DNA from: Clostridium transplantifaecale
Lineage (GTDB): Bacteria > Bacillota > Clostridia > Lachnospirales > Lachnospiraceae
Direction: 5' to 3'
Length of the DNA: 64,000 bases
Assembly: GCF_900626075.1 (NCBI RefSeq)
Contig: NZ_UYZY01000001.1
Span: 620,001-684,000 of the forward strand
The notes under the pieces are model-generated. The model was not told the DNA's origin and ran no database searches. It saw only the letters and a program-made list of their open reading frames with translations. Position 1 is the first letter of the stretch. Each line of letters starts with the position of its first letter. Made by a program: the position numbers and the translations under genes. This document shows positions 7,463-15,402 of the stretch, piece after piece.

Positions 7463-8491
7463 TTATTTCGTACCGAACATTTCTGTTAAATCTTTGTAAT
7501 CGTTATCCCAGGATGCCTGGTAGTCTGCCGTATTTAACCAGCCCTGTCTCTGATCGAGGCCCTGCTGTTTTGCCCATGTCTGGAATTCTTCGCTGGCAAC
7601 TGCTTTTTCTGCTGCTGCTTCAAACGCCTTGATAGCCGCTTCCGGAGTTCCTTCGGTATAGAAAATACCGCGGGACGGTCCAAAGTAGCAGTCCAGTCCA
7701 AGGTCGCCTGCGCTGTCTACGTTCTCAAATCCTGCCAGTGTCAGTTTTTTCTCCGTACAGGACATAACAACCTTCATATCGCCGGATTCCAGCATAGCGG
7801 AAACCTCTGCCGGTCCTACACATGCCAGATCCACATGTCCGCCGATAACGTCTGCGTTTAACTGGGAACCTTCCGTGTAAGCAACTGCCTCTACATCGCC
7901 TTCAAATGCCGCTTCCACACATGCCGCATCCAGACCTGTGATTGTCATAACGCCGCATTTAACCTTGCCCGGGTTAGCCTGTGCATATTCTTTCAGCTCT
8001 GCATAGTTGTTGTATGGTGACTTGGAGCTTGTAACAAAAATGTTGCAGTCGTGTACGAGCTGGCACAGAGGTTTGATTTTTCCATATACGTCGAAATCGG
8101 TTGCACCGGAAATCTGTGCTAACATCGGGGACTGTGTACAAAGTAAATATGTATATCCATCGGCCGGCTGGCTGGTTGCGAACTGTACGCCGGTAACGCC
8201 GCCTGCACCTGCTTTGTTATTAACAACTACGGATACGCCAAGTTCTTTCTCAAGAGCGGAAGCAAATGTACGGAGTGTTGTGTCGGCTCCGCCGCCTGTG
8301 CCCCATGGACAGATAATCTCGATGTTCCTCTCCCATTTCCAATCCTCAGCGCCTGCCGCGGCTTCCTGTCCGCCTTCGGCTGCTTTTGTCTCCGCCGGTT
8401 TGTCTGCCGTACCGGAACTGCTGCTTCCACATCCTGCGAGACTTACTGCCATTGCTGCTGTCAATGCCAGACTAATCACTCTTTTCTTCAT
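7463..8491 (-). CDS. tctC: Tripartite tricarboxylate transporter substrate-binding lipoprotein TctC
   Basis: A 342-residue TctC/BUG family solute receptor (PF03401). It starts with a lipoprotein signal peptide whose lipobox LAGC puts the lipidated cysteine at residue 21, followed by a Ser/Ala/Glu-rich linker. The BUG ligand motif 'IICPWGTGGGADTTLR' follows near residues 58-73, and 'NKAGAGGVTGVQF' is the second signature. AAGGAG lies 7 bases before the ATG. It is first of tctC-tctB-tctA. Upstream lie two AATTG-type palindromes that may be operators. Confidence 0.95.
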   Translation of the reverse strand: MKKRVISLALTAAMAVSLAGCGSSSSGTADKPAETKAAEGGQEAAAGAEDWKWERNIEIICPWGTGGGADTTLRTFASALEKELGVSVVVNNKAGAGGVTGVQFATSQPADGYTYLLCTQSPMLAQISGATDFDVYGKIKPLCQLVHDCNIFVTSSKSPYNNYAELKEYAQANPGKVKCGVMTITGLDAACVEAAFEGDVEAVAYTEGSQLNADVIGGHVDLACVGPAEVSAMLESGDMKVVMSCTEKKLTLAGFENVDSAGDLGLDCYFGPSRGIFYTEGTPEAAIKAFEAAAEKAVASEEFQTWAKQQGLDQRQGWLNTADYQASWDNDYKDLTEMFGTK

Positions 8492-8600
8492 AACATCTTC
8501 TCCTTTTCAATCATTATTTTGGTTTGCTGCGGGGTGCTGCTTTTCAAACCCTTGATTCTATTATACCTTTTTTTAGCAGCTTTTCAACACTTCTTGTATG

Positions 8601-8648
8601 AATTGTACAATTTTTGGTGCTTTTAACGAATTATAATTGTGCAATTAT
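8601..8648. promoter_or_regulatory. Two AATTGT-ACAATT palindromes upstream of tctC
   Basis: AATTGTACAATT (8601-8612) is a perfect palindrome, and ATAATTGTGCAATTAT (8633-8648) is nearly perfect. Their centres are 34 bp apart in the AT-rich leader of the tctCBA operon. The shared core resembles sites of FCD-type GntR regulators such as those controlling carboxylate use. No GntR gene lies in this window, so the cognate protein is unknown. The rest of the 534-bp gap (8492-9025) is AT-rich leader plus the citF terminator. Confidence 0.55.
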
Positions 8649-8930
8649 ACCAGTCATAAGACAATACTTATGTACCGCAAAACCATATAAAATAAGGTTT
8701 TTTTACATTTCTTTAACAAAAATTTTATAATTTTCCGTTTTTGGAAAAAAGTCTCAGCAAGCCGTTTTTTGTTCAAAGTGACATTTATTGTATTTTTACA
8801 CGTGCAATGTTCTGTTCTGCAAGCAGGAGGTACACTCAGGAATCAGAACCTGCCTGGGTGATAATCAGGGAGGTCCTGTGAAAATTTCTTATTCCATCGG
8901 GAATTTCGAAGTAACTTTCCGGTAAAAACG

Positions 8931-8976
8931 AAAAAAGAGCCGGTTTTCCGCTGATTTTGGAAAACCGGCTCTTTTT
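8931..8976 (-). terminator. Intrinsic terminator of citDEF
   Basis: AAGAGCCGGTTTTCC pairs with GGAAAACCGGCTCTT and is followed by a U-run on the minus strand. It lies just after the citF stop and the 17-bp tandem repeats. The A-run on the other side could make it work on plus-strand transcripts as well. Confidence 0.88.
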
Positions 8977-9040
8977 AGCCGAACTGATATTCTGGTCAAA
9001 CTGATATTTTAGTCAAACTGATTTTTTAGTCGAACTGATA
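8973..9040. repeat. Four tandem 17-bp repeats over the citF stop codon
   Basis: On the minus strand the 17-mer TATCAGTTCGACTAAAA occurs four times head to tail with few changes (8973-8989, 8990-9006, 9007-9023, 9024-9040). The first copy encodes the last residues of CitF and its TAA stop; the rest are non-coding and run into the terminator. This looks like local amplification of the gene's 3' end. Confidence 0.85.
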
Positions 9041-10585
9041 CTCCCGGATCTCTCTTACAACATCCATGATGGTTCCGTCACGTCCCTCGATAATTCCGAC
9101 AACACGTTCGCCAAACTGAACCGGCTCCGGTTCACCGACCATGCTGTACGCTTTATCGCGAAGTTCCTCTATTGTGCAGAACGGCAGGTTGACATTCTTC
9201 ATGCACTCGATCAGATCCTGGCGGCGCGGGTTGATAGCAATGCCGTAATCCGTGATTACGACATCCACGGTCTCGCCCGGCGTCGTCACCGTCGTAACGT
9301 TGGTGCAGATGGCGGGAATCCTGCCCTGCAGAAGCGGAGCGATAACAATCGTGCACTTTGCCCCGGCCGCTGTGTCGGGGTGGCCTCCCTGCGCGCCGGT
9401 GATGACGCCGTCGGAACCTACTACGACATTACAGTTAAAATTGATATCCACTTCCAGGGAAGCCAGGATAACAAAGTCCAGCTTATTGACATAAGCGCCC
9501 TTGTTAAACGGGTTGGCATATTCAGAGGCGGAGATCTCGATATGGTTCGGGTTCTTTTTGATGGATTCGATGGCTCCCTGATCAAAGTCCTGTGTATCCA
9601 CAAGGGTGCGGATCAGGCCTTTTTCCAGAAGTTCACACATGGGGGTGGTGATTCCGCCGAGACCGAGTCCCATCTGGATTCCCCTCTCCTCCATAATCTT
9701 GCCGAGTGAAATCGTGGAGGCGATGGACGCGCCGCCTACACCTGTCTGGTAGGAGAAACCGTCTTTAAAGTAAGGGGTATTGATTACAAATTGGGTGCAG
9801 TAATCGGCCATCATGATTTTTCTCACATCGGTCGTCGGTTTGGCGGCGCCGGTCGCAATCTTATCGGGATTACCGATGGCATCCACAACGCAGACATAGT
9901 CTACGTTTGTCATGGAAATGCTGGCCGGGATATTCGGAAACGCAACGAGGCAATCCGTCACAGCCACCACTTTATCCGCATACTGGGCATCCACCATAGC
10001 GTAAGACAAAACGCCGCAGTCGCTCTTTCCGCCGTTCGGGCGGCAGTTGCCGTATTCGTCGCAGGTAGGCGCGCCGATAAAGGCGATGTCCACATGCACC
10101 TCACCCGTCTCAATGGCACGCACACGTCCGCCGTGGGAACGCATAACGGCCAGGTTCTTTAACTTGCCGGTCGAGATCGCCTCGCCGATTTTGCCTCTCA
10201 CACCGGAGGACTGAATGCCGGTGATCGTCCCATCCTCGATAAACGGCACAATCGGATCATTAGCCTTGCCGAGAGAGCTGGCGCAGATGGTGAGATCCTT
10301 GATACCCATGGTGTGAATCTCTTCCATCACCATATTGACAACGTAATCACCCTCACGGAAATGATGATGGAAGGACAGAGTCATGCCATCGCGGATTTCA
10401 CATTTATCAAGCGCCTCCCTGATGGACTGCACCATCTTGGAACGCGTCGGATCGGACAGCGCCCGCACTACGGGAGCAGCCTTCTTATACTCATAATTAT
10501 CATATACGTAAGCGCCTTCAAACACTTTTTTGCCGGTCGCCTTTAAAACTTCCTCCGGAATATCTCTTCCCACTTTATTTATCAT
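9026..10585 (-). CDS. citF: Citrate lyase alpha subunit (citrate CoA-transferase)
   Basis: A 519-residue CitF (PF04223), the subunit that swaps acetyl on the acyl carrier protein for citrate to give citryl-ACP. It is recognisable by 'SLSFHHHFREGDYVVN', 'SHGGRVRAIETGEVHVDIAFIG' and the C-terminal 'TDYGIAINPRRQDLIE'. I place the start at 10585 (MINKVGRDIPEEV): this leaves one base after the citE stop (TAAAATG), with AGGGGG upstream. A longer frame to 10666 would overlap citE by 80 bp and adds no family sequence. It is last of citD-citE-citF and ends in tandem 17-bp repeats and a terminator. Confidence 0.96.
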   Translation of the reverse strand: MINKVGRDIPEEVLKATGKKVFEGAYVYDNYEYKKAAPVVRALSDPTRSKMVQSIREALDKCEIRDGMTLSFHHHFREGDYVVNMVMEEIHTMGIKDLTICASSLGKANDPIVPFIEDGTITGIQSSGVRGKIGEAISTGKLKNLAVMRSHGGRVRAIETGEVHVDIAFIGAPTCDEYGNCRPNGGKSDCGVLSYAMVDAQYADKVVAVTDCLVAFPNIPASISMTNVDYVCVVDAIGNPDKIATGAAKPTTDVRKIMMADYCTQFVINTPYFKDGFSYQTGVGGASIASTISLGKIMEERGIQMGLGLGGITTPMCELLEKGLIRTLVDTQDFDQGAIESIKKNPNHIEISASEYANPFNKGAYVNKLDFVILASLEVDINFNCNVVVGSDGVITGAQGGHPDTAAGAKCTIVIAPLLQGRIPAICTNVTTVTTPGETVDVVITDYGIAINPRRQDLIECMKNVNLPFCTIEELRDKAYSMVGEPEPVQFGERVVGIIEGRDGTIMDVVREIREYQFD

Positions 10586-10586
10586 T

Positions 10587-11489
10587 TTACATATCCCCCT
10601 CATAAACGCCTGCGGCTTTAGCCATAGCCAGGGTCCTCTTGGCCCCGTCATAGAAAGCGATATCAATCATTTTTCCATCTACCGTAAATACGCCGATGCC
10701 TTTTGCTTTCTTGTCATCAATTTCACGCACTACTTTTTCAGCAAAAATAATCTCCTTTTCGGTAGGCGTGAATATCTTATGGACAATTGCAATCTGACGC
10801 GGGTTGACAAGCGATTTTCCGTCAAACCCCATCATCTTGATCATGGCGGTTTCTTTTTCAAATCCTTCCATGTCATCCAGGTTTGTAAACACCGTGTCGA
10901 AGCACTGGACGCCTGCGGCACGGGCAGCCATAATCATATGCTGTCTCGCTCCCATCAGCTCGACGCCGGTGCCTGTGATCACGGTCTGAAGATCTTTCGT
11001 ATAATCTCCTCCGGACAGGGCGATTCCGATCAGACGGTCGGAAGAAACACAGATCTCCTGGGCATTCAGAACACCCTTACAGGATTCCAGAGCGGACATT
11101 AAGAGGGTGCTGCCCTCGGGACGGCCAAATTCACGCTCGGCAGCCAGCACATGCTCTTCCACCGTGCGGACATCCTGGGCGGATTCAGTCTTTGCAATAC
11201 GGATTGTATCAGCGCCTCCTGCCACGCAGACACGGATATCTTCCTTCCAGTGCGGCGTGTCAAGCCCATTAATACGTACGACTCTCTCCACGCCCCTGTA
11301 ATCGATCTCCTTAAGCGCATGATACAGGGAATACCTTGCGGCATCCTTCTGGTTCTCGGCAACCGCGTCTTCCAGATCAAGCATAATGGAATCCGGTTTA
11401 TAAATATATGGGTCTTTAATCAGTCCCGGTTTCTGGCAGTTCAGAAACATCATGGATCTTCTCAGTCTCTTTTTTAATGGATGGCTCAT
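10587..11489 (-). CDS. citE: Citrate lyase beta subunit (citryl-ACP lyase)
   Basis: A 300-residue CitE of the HpcH/HpaI aldolase fold, which cleaves citryl-ACP to oxaloacetate and acetyl-ACP. Family features are 'RRSMMFLNCQKPGLI' at the start, 'SIMLDLEDAVAENQKD' with the metal-binding acidic residues, 'RINGLDTPHW', and the C-terminal 'GFDGKSLVNPRQIAIVH'. The start ATG at 11489 overlaps the citD stop (TAATG), typical of translational coupling. A start 7 codons upstream is possible but less likely. Confidence 0.96.
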   Translation of the reverse strand: MSHPLKKRLRRSMMFLNCQKPGLIKDPYIYKPDSIMLDLEDAVAENQKDAARYSLYHALKEIDYRGVERVVRINGLDTPHWKEDIRVCVAGGADTIRIAKTESAQDVRTVEEHVLAAEREFGRPEGSTLLMSALESCKGVLNAQEICVSSDRLIGIALSGGDYTKDLQTVITGTGVELMGARQHMIMAARAAGVQCFDTVFTNLDDMEGFEKETAMIKMMGFDGKSLVNPRQIAIVHKIFTPTEKEIIFAEKVVREIDDKKAKGIGVFTVDGKMIDIAFYDGAKRTLAMAKAAGVYEGDM

Positions 11490-11788
11490 TATCTGATTGC
11501 ACCTCCCCATGGTAAATTTTCAGTAATGCCGCTGGAACGGTATACGGCGCATTCCACTCTGGCCTTTAACGTACAGTCTAAAGCTCCCTTGTCCACAACT
11601 TTTACCCTTGCATCGTTCACATCAAGGCGCTCCAGCGTCTCCAGGACAACCGCCCTAATCTGCTTTCCGAACTGATGGATGACGCTGCTCTCAATGACAA
11701 GCTCAACCTTTCCGTCACCCGGTTCAACTGTAATCTGCGCATCACTGGACTCCAGTGTACCGGCCACAGCCGCTTTTTCGATTACCAT
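11489..11788 (-). CDS. citD: Citrate lyase gamma subunit (acyl carrier protein)
   Basis: A 99-residue CitD, the acyl carrier of citrate lyase. Ser14 in 'AGTLESSDAQI' matches the position known in Klebsiella to carry the phosphoribosyl-dephospho-CoA prosthetic group. That group is made and attached by the CitG and CitX proteins encoded at 13727-15309. The ATG follows GGAGG at normal spacing. It is first gene of citDEF; the citrate lyase ligase gene citC, often at the head of such operons, lies 31 kb away at 43216. Confidence 0.95.
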   Translation of the reverse strand: MVIEKAAVAGTLESSDAQITVEPGDGKVELVIESSVIHQFGKQIRAVVLETLERLDVNDARVKVVDKGALDCTLKARVECAVYRSSGITENLPWGGAIR

Positions 11789-12016
11789 AAGATTTCCTCC
11801 TCTATTGCTTATATGTTTGTGTATATTGATACTTTTTCTGTATTAATTATTGGGTCTTTCTACATATTATCTAAAAATATAGTAGCATGGTAAAATGGAT
11901 AATTCAAATACTTATGCTGTTATGGAGTTCATAGGAGAAAAGTTATCAGGGGGCAGTTGGAGGGGCAGGGAGAGCTGTAAAATGGGGCGGGAACGTGGCA
12001 GGGGGAAGGTTGGTGA

Positions 12017-12216
12017 GTCTTCAGTCCCAGCGTTAGGTTGTCGTGACAGGGGAATCCGGGACGAAAAAATTCCTACGGGGACTCGCTCCCGCTTGTGGAA
12101 TGCGAAACGGATGCTAAACTCGTGTAAAACCTCGTTAAGCACCGTCGGATTCCAAGGTCCCCTGCGGAAAGTTTTCGCCCTCCTTCCCCGGGCAGTCTGT
12201 CGCTCGGACTGAAGAC
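12017..12216 (+). repeat. Hairpin repeat unit C
   Basis: A 200-bp copy with one base changed at the right end (CGGACTGAAGAC). The inner stem GCTAAAC (12113-12119) / GTTAAGC (12134-12140) again pairs around an A.A mismatch, and GGAAT pairs with ATTCC. Confidence 0.83.
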
Positions 12217-12532
12217 GCGCAGATTATCGGCCTCCCGCCGTCCACTGCCGTTTCACCGGTTGTTCTCCCTTTCTCCAAGTACGATTTGGCGTATTGTCGC
12301 GGCCACTACATAGTTTCTAAATAGGATAGATTTGAGATAAGATTTTCCTGGGAACTGAATTAAAGATGACTGGATTAAGTCCTGTTCCAAAGTTAGAAAT
12401 CAGCTATACTGACATATTATATTGATACACTCCGTTAATATCGCTTTCTGTCTTGAGGGAAAATTATATTTATAGATATTTAAGGGCTCTTATTTATCAG
12501 CTCCACAAGCTGGCATTGGGTGAGACAATAGA

Positions 12533-12588
12533 AAAATAAAATAAGTAATACGGATACTTTTAACAGGAGATCCGTATTACTTATTTTC
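12533..12588 (-). terminator. Intrinsic terminator of the 12605-13219 gene
   Basis: AATAAGTAATACGGAT pairs perfectly with ATCCGTATTACTTATT around a 14-base loop and is followed on the minus strand by TTATTTTTC, 17 bases after the stop codon. Confidence 0.85.
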
Positions 12589-12604
12589 TATCACATAGGA
12601 TTGT

Positions 12605-13219
12605 TTACTTGATGGTACCTACAATATTTACGTTCCCGCCCTCTTTAAAAACACCGGAACAATTATACTTCCAGACTCCTTTTTTCAAAGCAATCGTTAT
12701 TGAAGTTTTAACGGAGCCGATGGAGATGCGCTGTTCTTTACCGTTCGGGTCAAATAAGAATAACTCTATCGACCCGCCTTTCACATCCGAAGTAACATTT
12801 ATAATTAATTTTTGATTATCCTCCGCTTGGAATGAACCGGATTCAGCTATATTCGTTTGATTGGCATTATTTGTTAAGTTCATAACGACATTCCCATCGG
12901 AAATGAGGTCGCCAGTCACTTCGTGCGAACTGCTGTTGCCGGGGATTAAATCGATTATATTTTTTTCACTATCATAATTAACCGTATATCCGAATTTTTC
13001 GAGCAATTCATTGACTGGCATATACAAGCTCGCATTTTGCTCATCATCCATTGTAACCGAAATTAAAGACCTGTTAAGCGGCAATGAAGCTCCATTAAGC
13101 GTAACATTCGCATTGCTCAAAATTGCGGACTTAATACCCGTTGCTGCAAAAACTGTCGTTATCCCCATCGATCCTATGATAATTCCGGCTATTAAACTTT
13201 TTATATCAAATCTTTTCAT
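12605..13219 (-). CDS. Exported protein with copper-amine-oxidase-like N-terminal (stalk) domain
   Basis: A 204-residue predicted exported protein. A signal peptide (MKRFDIKSLIAGIIIGSMG, cut near VFA-A) precedes a stretch with 'VTLNGASLPLNRSLISVTMDDE' and 'LYMPVNELLEKFGYTVNYD'. This pattern resembles the copper amine oxidase N-terminal-like domain (PF07833) of many clostridial surface proteins. The C-terminal ~85 residues look like a beta-rich domain without a known motif. The start is chosen at 13219 because CAGGAGG lies 9 bases upstream; a longer frame to 13282 lacks this. It is AT-richer than its neighbours, stands alone between two inverted repeat units, and may be cargo. Function unknown. 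Confidence 0.7.
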   Translation of the reverse strand: MKRFDIKSLIAGIIIGSMGITTVFAATGIKSAILSNANVTLNGASLPLNRSLISVTMDDEQNASLYMPVNELLEKFGYTVNYDSEKNIIDLIPGNSSSHEVTGDLISDGNVVMNLTNNANQTNIAESGSFQAEDNQKLIINVTSDVKGGSIELFLFDPNGKEQRISIGSVKTSITIALKKGVWKYNCSGVFKEGGNVNIVGTIK

Positions 13220-13328
13220 ACATTTATTCCTCCTGTTTTTGGACTTAAAATGCTGTGTGTTAACATAACCACTATCCACCATCCCAGTAGTGTTGGTTTC
13301 TTCTTAACTTCTGGCAGTACCTTCTGGG

Positions 13329-13530
13329 GTCTTCAGTCCCGTCGACAGCCTGCCCGGGGGAAGGAGGGAGAAAACTTTCCGAAGGGGACATTGGAGTCCG
13401 CCGGTGCTTGGCGAGGTTTCTCACGAGCTTAGCATCCGCTGTGCGCTCCACAAGCGGGAGCGGGTCCCTGTAGGAATTTTTTCTCCCGGATTCCCCCCCT
13501 CACGACAACCTCCCACTCGGGACTGAAGAC
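13329..13530 (-). repeat. Hairpin repeat unit D
   Basis: A 202-bp copy in minus orientation with intact 12-bp ends. On the minus strand GGAG pairs with CTCC and the inner GCTAAG/CCAAGC stem keeps the A.A mismatch with one extra weak pair. Its right flank ends about 5 bp before the citX promoter. Confidence 0.83.
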
Positions 13531-13616
13531 TCATCCCTTCCCATTCCGGCCCCCAGCCGTCCCGGCAGCGTCCTCATTTCTCAATTTACATTTCTCAATT
13601 AAATCTCAACTTCCTG

Positions 13617-13645
13617 TTGTTTTAAATGCCGCTTTTCTTTATAAT
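13617..13645 (+). promoter_or_regulatory. Promoter for citXG
   Basis: TTGTTT (13617-13622), a 17-base spacer and TATAAT (13640-13645) lie 82 bp before the citX start, directly after the right flank of repeat unit D. Confidence 0.7.
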
Positions 13646-13726
13646 AAGAAGTCAGGGGCATAATATCTCTGTGCCCGCACTGTATGGGAACATTTTCCCG
13701 AAACTAATCTACAGGAGGGTTCAGAC

Positions 13727-14281
13727 ATGGATTTGACGTTGAATAATGAGGTATTACTTGAAGAAATGCTGGCTGCCAGGGAGCGGCGCGTCTTCCTGCA
13801 GAACACTTTGGCGAAAAGATATAATACGACGCTCATCAGCTTTACCTTAAACATCCCGGGACCTGTGAAGGTGTTTGCAGGGATACCGGAGGTTTTTGAC
13901 GGCGGGTACCGCGAAATTCTGGAGGCGCTTGCCGCTGCAGACATTTCCGTGCTGCATGAACATATAATCCGCGAGAAGACGGGCTATGAGGCTTTTATTG
14001 CCGCCGACGCCTCTCCTCTCACAATCAAGCGGCTGATGACAAGACTGGAGGATGGCTCTTCTATCGGGCGCCTTTTTGATATTGATATTATAAAACTGGA
14101 CGGGAGCAAGGTTTCCAGGGAGGAGCTTGGTCTTCCCTGCCGTACCTGCCTGATATGCGGTCAGCCCGCCCACGCCTGCAGCCGAAGCAGGAATCACAGC
14201 GTGGAAGAACTGATTGCCCATATTAAGAAAATAATATCGGAAGTTTACCCGGGAACTGATAAAGGCGGGACTGGGCTATGA
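13727..14281 (+). CDS. citX: Citrate lyase holo-[acyl carrier protein] synthase (phosphoribosyl-dephospho-CoA transferase)
   Basis: A 184-residue CitX, which transfers the triphosphoribosyl-dephospho-CoA product onto the serine of CitD. Family motifs are visible: 'MLAARERRVFLQNTL' near the start, 'GRLFDIDIIKLDG' in the middle, and the C-terminal cysteine/arginine block 'LPCRTCLICGQPAHACSRSR'. CAGGAGGG precedes the ATG. It overlaps citG by 4 bp (ATGA), so the two are translationally coupled. Only this pair is on the plus strand here, opposite to citDEF. Confidence 0.95.
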   Translation: MDLTLNNEVLLEEMLAARERRVFLQNTLAKRYNTTLISFTLNIPGPVKVFAGIPEVFDGGYREILEALAAADISVLHEHIIREKTGYEAFIAADASPLTIKRLMTRLEDGSSIGRLFDIDIIKLDGSKVSREELGLPCRTCLICGQPAHACSRSRNHSVEELIAHIKKIISEVYPGTDKGGTGL

Positions 14282-15309
14282 ATTTGAAAAAAGCGATTGG
14301 CAGCCGGGAGTTTTCCGTGAACCTGATGCGGAAACAGTTTTTGGATGCGTTAGAATGCGCGGCAGGCCGCTCTCTCACTGATGAGGTGGAGGCCACTCCC
14401 AAGCCGGGGCTGGTGGATTTAAAGGACAGCGGCGCCCATAAAGATATGGATTACAGGACATTTAAACTCAGCATTGAAGCAATTCTGCCTTTTATCAGGG
14501 AGATGGCTGAGATTGGAATTCATCACGGGGCTATGGAAGAGGAAACCGGACCGCAAAGTAAAAATGAGCCGGATACAGAAAATGCAGAACAATTATTTGC
14601 AGCTATCCGGCCGGCCGGGGTGCGGGCTGAGAAAGCTATGTTTTCAGCGACAGGCGGTGTCAATACCCACAAAGGCATCATTTTTTCCATGGGAATCCTG
14701 GCTGCGGCGACCGGGCGTTTTTGGGGCAGGCGCCTTCTATGCCCCGGTGCTAAAGCGGAGGAACTTTTATCCTACTGCAGCCTGATGTGCCACCGGCCGA
14801 TGGAGCGCGACTTTTCCGCCGTCGTACCGGGAAAAGATAACACGCACGGGGAACTGCTCTACCTGAAATACGGGTGCCGTGGAATTAGGGGAGAAGCGGC
14901 CGATGGATTTCCAGCCGTCCGTTATGTCGGACTTCCGGCGCTTCGGGAATACTTTGAATATGCGAAGTTATCCGGTGTTCATCCAGGCCGGAACCAGCTT
15001 TCCCTCCACATCCTTCTTCATTTGATGGCAAATGTGGATGATACGAATGTGCTTTTCAGGACAAACTATGAATCACTTGAATATGTAAAGCAGTGCGCCC
15101 TGTCGGTCCTCTCGCTTGGGGGCAGCAAAACGGATAAAGGGATGGAAGCCCTTACACGGCTGAACAAAGACTTTACGGTTAAAAACATAAGTCCCGGAGG
15201 CTGCGCGGATTTACTGTCCATGACTCTTTTCCTCTGGCGGATTGAATCACTTTTTCACACTGATAACGGCGCTAATGACATAGATAGAAATTTCCGGAAT
15301 GGAGATTGA
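14278..15309 (+). CDS. citG: Triphosphoribosyl-dephospho-CoA synthase
   Basis: A 343-residue CitG (PF01874), which joins ATP and dephospho-CoA to make the precursor of the citrate lyase prosthetic group. The family signature 'EVEATPKPGLVDLKDSGAHKDMDY' lies at residues ~38-61 (a longer stretch, quoted here only by its ends: EVEATPKPGL and DSGAHKDMDY). Further blocks are 'GGVNTHKGIIFSMG' and 'DTNVLFRT'. It starts inside the citX stop codon. With CitX it completes CitD maturation; CitC then acetylates the group. The last ~20 residues are not conserved in pattern. Confidence 0.94.
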   Translation: MNLKKAIGSREFSVNLMRKQFLDALECAAGRSLTDEVEATPKPGLVDLKDSGAHKDMDYRTFKLSIEAILPFIREMAEIGIHHGAMEEETGPQSKNEPDTENAEQLFAAIRPAGVRAEKAMFSATGGVNTHKGIIFSMGILAAATGRFWGRRLLCPGAKAEELLSYCSLMCHRPMERDFSAVVPGKDNTHGELLYLKYGCRGIRGEAADGFPAVRYVGLPALREYFEYAKLSGVHPGRNQLSLHILLHLMANVDDTNVLFRTNYESLEYVKQCALSVLSLGGSKTDKGMEALTRLNKDFTVKNISPGGCADLLSMTLFLWRIESLFHTDNGANDIDRNFRNGD

Positions 15310-15327
15310 TTGAAATTATATTAGCCT

Positions 15328-15395
15328 TGGATTTGAAACTATACTGGATTTGAGGCTATATTAGATTTGCAACTAAATTTGATTTGAAAGGAATG
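15328..15395 (+). repeat. Four tandem 17-bp repeats upstream of rqcH
   Basis: The 93-bp gap between citG and rqcH consists largely of four 17-bp units of the form TGGATTTGAAACTATAC (15328-15344, 15345-15361, 15362-15378, 15379-15395). The last carries the ribosome binding site GAAAGGAATG. They have the same period as the citF repeats but a different sequence. Confidence 0.8.
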
Positions 15396-15402
15396 ACCAA
15401 CT

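Larger units (their letters stand above)
11930..13612. mobile_element. Hairpin-repeat composite enclosing a gene (locus 2)
   Basis: Unit C (plus) and unit D (minus) face each other about 1.1 kb apart, with flanks like those of locus 1, including 'CCGTCCCGGCAGCGTCCTC' on the right. Between them lie the conserved spacer start ('GTCGCGGCCACTA'), a terminator, one gene for an exported protein (12605-13219) and its leader. At the other loci the spacer is only 130-270 bp. The gap 11789-12604 holds the citD leader, unit C and 300 bp of AT-rich sequence; 13220-13726 holds unit D and the citX promoter. Confidence 0.6.

Noticed and set aside
11930..13612. Insertion sequence with a transposase at the repeat pair
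   Set aside because: The enclosed protein is a secreted stalk-domain protein with a signal peptide, not a transposase, and no other copy encloses an enzyme.
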